Assembly: GCA_003427395.1 (NCBI GenBank)
Contig: BFEA01000097.1
Location: 3,094,250-3,125,728, forward strand
DNA: 31,479 nucleotides
Reading direction: 5' to 3'
Source of the DNA: Chara braunii
Taxonomy: Eukaryota > Streptophyta > Charophyceae > Charales > Characeae
In this document: positions 27,545 through 31,479 of the stretch, piece after piece
Layout: each line of letters opens with the position of its first letter
How positions within the stretch are numbered: the stretch's first letter is position 1
Made by a program: the position numbers and the translations under genes
Notes under the pieces: model-generated
What the model was told of the DNA's origin: nothing
The model's database searches: none
Seen by the model: the letters and a program-made list of their open reading frames with translations, nothing else

Positions 27545-27627
27545 AGAAGAAGAGATTCCACGAATGTAATGTTGTCCCGGAGGCTCTGCGGTGTTCACAG
27601 GTGGGTTGGTCTGCAACTTGTTGACCC
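26364..27627. other. Intergenic stretch, simple repeats only
   Basis: T run (26386-26417), A runs (26668-26685, 27511-27542) and a small GGCTGGCGGCGCCAGCC hairpin at about 26523. A twice-repeated TATTGGGGGATCCTCATATC / TATTGGGGGATGCACATATC lies near 26910 and 26945. No gene recognised. Confidence 0.4.
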
Positions 27628-27800
27628 GGGGCGGGGTCCCACTAGGTAGCAAAGAGGAGCGGGTCGAATGCCTGAATCTGGACGAGTTTATGGAGATGTA
27701 CAGGAAATCGAGATTGAACTGCTTTTCTGCATCTGTGCTTAAAACACATCCAGATTCGGGAGCTCGATCCTATCCTTTTTGCTAGTGGGACCTCGACCCC
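27628..27800. repeat. GGTCCCACT-family inverted-repeat element, long copy
   Basis: The left end GGGGCGGGGTCCCACTAG and the complement of the right end (CTAGTGGGACCTCGACCCC) form inverted ends. An inner GAATCTGGACGAG pairs with the CCAGATTC segment. The outer motif links it to the elements at 450-548 and 8638-8692. 173 bp, non-coding. Confidence 0.55.
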
Positions 27801-28293
27801 GCTGTATCGTCTGAGCTGGCGTTAGTGTGTGGAAAATTCAGGCAAGCTGCTTAGGCGTGCTCAGCCCATGGCAGCCTGCTTTGGCAGTGGCGGAATTTGT
27901 TTTTTTTAAATATTATTATTATTCCTTTTTTTTGTGGTGGAAAATATGTTGTTGTGCCAATGTACCTTTTCTAGATGCGATCTGACTGGTGGTTGAAGTA
28001 AACTTCATAGATCCCAACAAGCATCAAGAAGATAGCCAATCAACGACACAGAGACTGACGAAAGAGAGTAGGGAGAGAGAGGGGTGAGAAAGAGAGAGAG
28101 AGAAGGAGAAGAGAGGAGAGAGAGAGAAGGAGAAGAGAGGAGAGAGAGGAAGGAATATGTAAAAACAAATCAACACGGTGCAATAAACCCGAACGCGACG
28201 GAATGGGATTAAGAAAACATGAAGCACATCCCATCAGCCCGAATCGAAAGATGGCGACAACACGCCAGAACATGAAGACCAAGCCGAGCATCT
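27801..28293. other. Intergenic stretch downstream of PLE
   Basis: Contains a strongly purine-rich block (28065-28155, repeats of AGAGAGAGAAGGAGAAGAGA). The 3' end of the PLE on the minus strand probably lies within or near this segment, but no insertion boundary or target-site duplication could be fixed. Confidence 0.4.
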
Positions 28294-28356
28294 GGCGAGG
28301 GACCCGACATGTTTCATTCGGCCGCCAGTGCCGAACTCATCAGGGGTCATGATGCC
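28294..28356 (-). ncRNA. Type I hammerhead ribozyme, PLE-associated, minimal stem III
   Basis: All elements are visible on the minus strand. Stem I outer GGC (28356-28354) pairs with GCC (28296-28294). Stem I inner GACCC (28348-28344) pairs with GGGTC (28305-28301), with internal loops ATCAT and CCTC between. The core CTGATGA is at 28343-28337. Stem II GTTCGGC/GCCGAAT has six Watson-Crick pairs plus a G-U, with the 7-nt loop ACTGGCG. GAA is at 28315-28313. Stem III is just ACATGT (28312-28307). The scissile base is C at 28306, giving a GTC triplet. No core base is missing. This minimal-stem-III type I form, often active as a dimer, is the one known from PLE pseudo-LTRs. Confidence 0.88.
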
Positions 28357-28380
28357 TCACGGACTATAGAACCAGTGTGG

Positions 28381-28633
28381 TTGACCGTATAAGTACCCTC
28401 CCTACGTCAGTCGATCGGTCTACATCCTACGGGGGTCTCAATCGTCAACTCCAAGACACGATCCCGACCGGACCGGCCGAAAAAAACAGCAACTTTTTAT
28501 CAGACCGGTCAATAGCAGGCCCCGTTGGAGGCCCACTCATCAGCCACAATCAGTCATACTCTACGGTAGGCACGCGTCCAGCCAAAAAAGCAGGCCCTTC
28601 CTAGTCCAGAGTCGATCACCCCTTTGCCCCCTG
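28381..28633 (-). other. PLE 3' untranslated segment between ORF end and ribozyme
   Basis: About 250 bp with no coding signal between the end of the RT thumb frame and the hammerhead. In PLEs this would lie in the pseudo-LTR/3'UTR. No recognisable secondary element apart from the adjacent ribozyme. Confidence 0.5.
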
Positions 28634-28969
28634 CTATTTTCGACACATATCAACAACAGAGGGTAACCTGTCCCATCCTGTCAGACAATCAACCCAGCTT
28701 TGCCAAACACCCTCAAATTTGTCCGAAAAATTCTTCAACACTTTATCAAAAAACACATCCTCAAATTGCCGTAACCTCAACTCTACCTTCAAGGAGAAGA
28801 GAAAGCACAACTCAGCACCTGGCATATCAGTAAATCGCTTTGCCCGATGCATGAAAGATCCCATGACCGCCATCTTCTGTTGCTTGCTAGTATACGAGCA
28901 AGCATCCTGCAGGTTTTGGAACTTGATGCCCTGCGGAATTCCCCCTCTGTTTTTTGTGCACGGCAGCAC
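28634..28969 (-). pseudogene. PLE RT thumb / C-terminus
   Basis: The frame reads RGGIPQGIKFQNLQDACSYT, SKQQKMAVMGSFMHRAKRFT, then a helical segment with LRLRQFEDVFFDKVLKNFSD, and ends at a stop. This follows the palm block after one frameshift near 28965: the palm frame continues for a few residues into a shared CAVHKKQRG region. A helix-rich stretch with basic residues after motif D/E is as expected for a PLE thumb. Confidence 0.7.
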
Positions 28970-29415
28970 ACCTTACTCCCATAGGAAAACCGAAATCTTT
29001 AATGACACATCCTAAAAACTCCCAACAGTTGGAACGGGTGGTGCATTCCAAAACCAGGTTCCTATCATAACTCTTCTCAAAAAGTCTCACCAGATGCTCG
29101 GCCTTAGCCCTCGGACTGGCTTCATCAAGCCTATACTTAGCGAAGATGGAGACGTCATCAACCAGCCTTAATCCATAGAACAGCCTCCGATCGTTCCTCC
29201 GATCGTTCCCAATGGAAGACAGGAACACGAACTCAGAATGTGCACAGAGCAAGCAAGTGAGGGCCGGGCTAGACGGCTTACCCATCGGGATGCCGATGAC
29301 CTGCTGTAGAATGACACCAGCCACCTTAACGTAAGTATTGCCCAAGTCGAACCTGACGCACGTACAGATAGTCTGAAAATCGACGGCATCCCACCCCTGC
29401 TTCCTCTCTGCAGTT
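28961..29415 (-). pseudogene. PLE reverse transcriptase palm (motifs B, C, D)
   Basis: GIPMGKPSSPALTCLLCAHS (29291-29232) is motif B. GLRLVDDVSIF (29174-29142) is motif C with the catalytic Asp pair. DRNLVLE...NCWEFLGCVIKD follows as motif D/E. A 12-base tandem duplication makes NDRRNDRR between motifs B and C (about 29210-29190). The frame differs from that of motif A, so a frameshift lies near 29400. The VDD form of motif C (rather than YADD) occurs in PLE-type RTs. Confidence 0.85.
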
Positions 29416-30085
29416 TAGCCCCTTTACCCAACTTTTTAACCAACACGCCACGCATCCCCTTAGATGCCCAGAAATCCGTCACCCACTCCACCACGCACAT
29501 TATAGATGAGTGTGGCAAATTGCAAAACATCTCTTTGATGTCATGTGCCGCAGTCACCCATACTTCACCTTGCTTCAAAGCAGCATTAATCTGTCGAATA
29601 CCGTCACGCAACAGGTCGGTAGTTTTCAGGTTAAAACGTGACCCAGTGGGCAGATACCAAACCATCTGGTTAATGACCCGAGAAGCCTTCCTGCTAGCCC
29701 TGACCCCACTTTCGGAAAACGAGGGACAAATGGGCCGCCACTTGGCCACATCTTTGTGATTGGGCACAATGTAAGCCTCGCCCAGCTTCCCCTTCGCATC
29801 CCACTAGGCAAATTTAGCAAGACCCTGGTCCTTGTATATGTTCCCCATATCCATCAACAGATTATCTTCAGCTTCAGTGATCCTGCGGAACCCAGGGTTA
29901 TCAAAAAACAGTTTGGAAATTCCCGTCCGGTAAACTGCGGGGCAACACACCAGCGTATCTCCCGCATTGTGATCGATAGGCACTTTCAGCAGCCCCTGCA
30001 ATCTCCTCTTCCATTTCAAGAACAACATCAACAGCACAATCATCACTACCTTCCCTACCACCTTCCTGAATACGGGGTCCTCAAC
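29416..30085 (-). pseudogene. PLE reverse transcriptase fingers and motif A
   Basis: The frame runs EDPVFRKVVGKVV, IDHNAGDTLVCCPAVY, NPGFRRITEAEDNLLMDMGN, then KFA, one in-frame TAG (29806-29804), and KGKLGEAYIVPNHKDVAKWR, PICPSF, VINQMVWYLPTGSRFNLKTT and motif A HDIKEMFCNLPH (29542-29507). Blocks HKD..KWRPICP and DIK.MF.NLPH are characteristic of Penelope-like RTs. The TAG is a single-codon break; the surrounding frame is otherwise continuous. Confidence 0.85.
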
Positions 30086-30640
30086 TCAACACCGGTAACC
30101 GGGGAAACGAAGAACTCTTAAGTTCTTTCATCGAATCATCCAATTGTCTCCCTAACCTAGACATCAGGTAAGCTCTGTCAGGTCGTGGAATATTCTTATT
30201 GTTTCTCATCCACGAAGGGACCATGTCACATTCATTAAGCCTGAAGCACGCATGTCCAGCGACCCTAGGAAACGCCGCCTCAAGATCCACACATGTGCAT
30301 GCCCCCTCCTTCTCTCTAGCAGCTGCCCTAAAATCGAACAGCCAATCACCCACACTTTTATTCTTGAGCCAAACCACCCTCATCCTCCTTGACACCATTG
30401 CCTTCCATTCGAACAAGGTGTCAGCTCTCATGATCAGATTAGTACAACACTCACGCAAACCTGGTTTGCTCAATCTGTCATTAAACGTGACCCGAACCGT
30501 AAGTCTTCGTCGCACATACACCCCAAATCGTCTACAGATACAGCCAGAGAGGATGACCCGTAGGGAACACCGAGAACGCTTGTCCGAAAGACCCCGAATA
30601 GCAGAAAAAACCTTAATTAACATCGCCAAATCTCAAGAAT
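30081..30640 (-). pseudogene. PLE linker with Cys/His-rich segment
   Basis: The frame opens near MLIKVFSAIRGLSDKRSRCS after a frameshift at about 30617-30640 and closes at SSFPRLPVLS before the next frameshift (about 30085). It contains GACTCVDLEAAF followed by AGHACFRLNECDMVPSWMRN, a C-x-C ... H-x-C arrangement that could bind zinc. A Cys/His motif between endonuclease and RT has been reported for PLEs with N-terminal GIY-YIG. The match here is by eye. Confidence 0.65.
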
Positions 30641-31479
30641 ACAAAATCTGTCGAGAGGCCGGGTTAGACAGAAAACCAGCCAGAGTACGAACCAGAATAG
30701 CAGACCGAGAGCAGAAGACAACAACAGGGTTAAAAACCAAGAACCGGCCAGCCCGCAACCAACCCTTAGCCCTACGGAGGAGTTCCACCGACCCCTCACA
30801 ATGCACGATGGAGGAACCAAATTTTCGTCAAGTACTTTCCAATTTTTTGCCAACCTATCCCCACTGATACATTCAACACCAACTTTCCGCACCTTACCAC
30901 GCACGCAGTGCCCTAGCACCCGAGAAAGAGAAGCCGATACCGTTCCATCAGAAGAGCGAAAGATGAGATGTGTGCCCAAGGTTAGACCAACAGCAGTTTT
31001 TAAGACAGACTTGCTCCGCTTAATCCGTTCGCGCAGCCCAGGACGCTTCTTCTTACCTTTCTTCCGTCGATCCTTACAATTGAGATGCGGGTTGACGTTA
31101 CCGATAATGTTCTTCTCCAGTCCCAACATATCCTCAATCGAGCAACCGAATAGAGGGATAGCAACATAGGAACCGACATCACATCGACGGAGCCAGGTAT
31201 ACAATCGGTGATTGCGCCCTCCACCATCAACAACCTTCAAACTGCACGCACGATACACATGTTCACACCATCTAGTATGCAAAGAGCGAGAGGTCGAACC
31301 GACATATAAATGACGAGACCAAGGGGAGACCAATACATAAACGAGGGGACCATGACATTCCTCCAAGTCATAGTCAGAGTGCAAGAGCTCAGACAGGTAA
31401 GAACATAATTTAGTAGCCCATGGAATTTCCCCTTTCAGAATTAACCCTATCACAATCAGCCGGAAAAAGGCATTATACT
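30617..31479 (-). pseudogene. PLE N-terminal GIY-YIG endonuclease (partial at window edge)
   Basis: The frame is open to the window edge, so the true start is not seen. Counting from the GTG at 31453: GPLVYVLVS at about residues 35-43 (the GIY half), LYVGSTSRSLHTRWCEH at 49-65 (the YIG half with following Arg and His), and LGLEKNIIGNVNPHLN at 110-125, carrying the conserved catalytic Glu (113) and Asn. A Lys/Arg-rich stretch (DRRKKGKKKRPGLRERIKRS) follows, likely nuclear localisation or nucleic-acid binding. The frame ends at 30617 through a frameshift, not a natural C-terminus. Confidence 0.88.

Larger units (their letters stand above)
28294..31479 (-). mobile_element. Penelope-like retroelement with N-terminal GIY-YIG (partial, broken)
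   Basis: A single-ORF retroelement read right to left: GIY-YIG endonuclease, basic linker, Cys/His-rich segment, RT, thumb, about 280 nt of 3' sequence, then a type I hammerhead ribozyme. In ordinary Penelope elements the GIY-YIG domain is C-terminal. The permuted N-terminal order here is that of the Chlamys/Naiad-type PLEs described from green algae, protists and invertebrates. The coding sequence is interrupted by about three frameshifts and one in-frame TAG, so this copy cannot make the full protein. It runs past the window edge at its 5' end; a second pseudo-LTR would be expected there. Confidence 0.85.

Noticed and set aside
30199-30867. 222-codon plus-strand frame opposite the PLE
   Set aside because: Antisense of the PLE linker; no family resemblance and no other support.

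Overview
The window looks like nuclear DNA of a streptophyte (green plant lineage). A charophyte alga such as Chara is my best guess. The evidence is one plant-type UDP-arabinopyranose mutase / reversibly glycosylated polypeptide (RGP) gene split by very long introns, dense short-hairpin repeats, U6 and mitochondrial relics, and a Penelope-like retroelement (PLE) with the N-terminal GIY-YIG layout known from green algae. The species is inferred, not shown.

Positions 1-17716 hold one + strand gene. Four coding exons (1292-1588, 11974-12224, 14882-15050, 17372-17716) join in phase through GT-AG introns of about 10.4, 2.7 and 2.3 kb into a 353-residue RGP/UAM protein. A likely 3' splice site at 943-944 suggests a 5'UTR intron. 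The introns are full of repeats: pyrimidine-rich tandem arrays, at least six copies of a short inverted-repeat family with GGGCCTCGC-type ends, a second family with GGTCCCACT ends, two U6 snRNA retropseudogenes, and fragments of a small repeat that carries a type III hammerhead ribozyme. Intron 1 also contains an intact Nextera mate-pair junction adapter (4869-4906) and one N (10696), so its length and contiguity are not reliable.

Positions 17717-28290 are intergenic. They hold a mitochondrial-type trnG relic, an array of spaced short hairpins (19394-19700), an old degraded PLE reverse transcriptase (about 22000-23640, minus strand), foldback elements with long inverted repeats (23632-24036 and 25478-26363), and tandem duplications.

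Positions 28294-31479 (minus strand) hold a second, better preserved PLE that runs off the right edge. In order it has a GIY-YIG endonuclease, a basic linker, a Cys/His-rich segment, RT fingers and palm (motifs A, B and C) and a thumb. It is broken by about three frameshifts and one in-frame stop. About 280 nt past the ORF end lies an almost textbook type I hammerhead ribozyme with minimal stem III, the kind known from PLE pseudo-LTRs.

The most interesting content is the pair of hammerhead systems. One is the type I motif attached to the PLE. The other is a dispersed, retrozyme-like repeat with a type III hammerhead (3807-3862, 7135-7166, 17079-17138 and partial copies). The PLE could in principle supply reverse transcriptase to the small ribozyme repeat; that link is inference.
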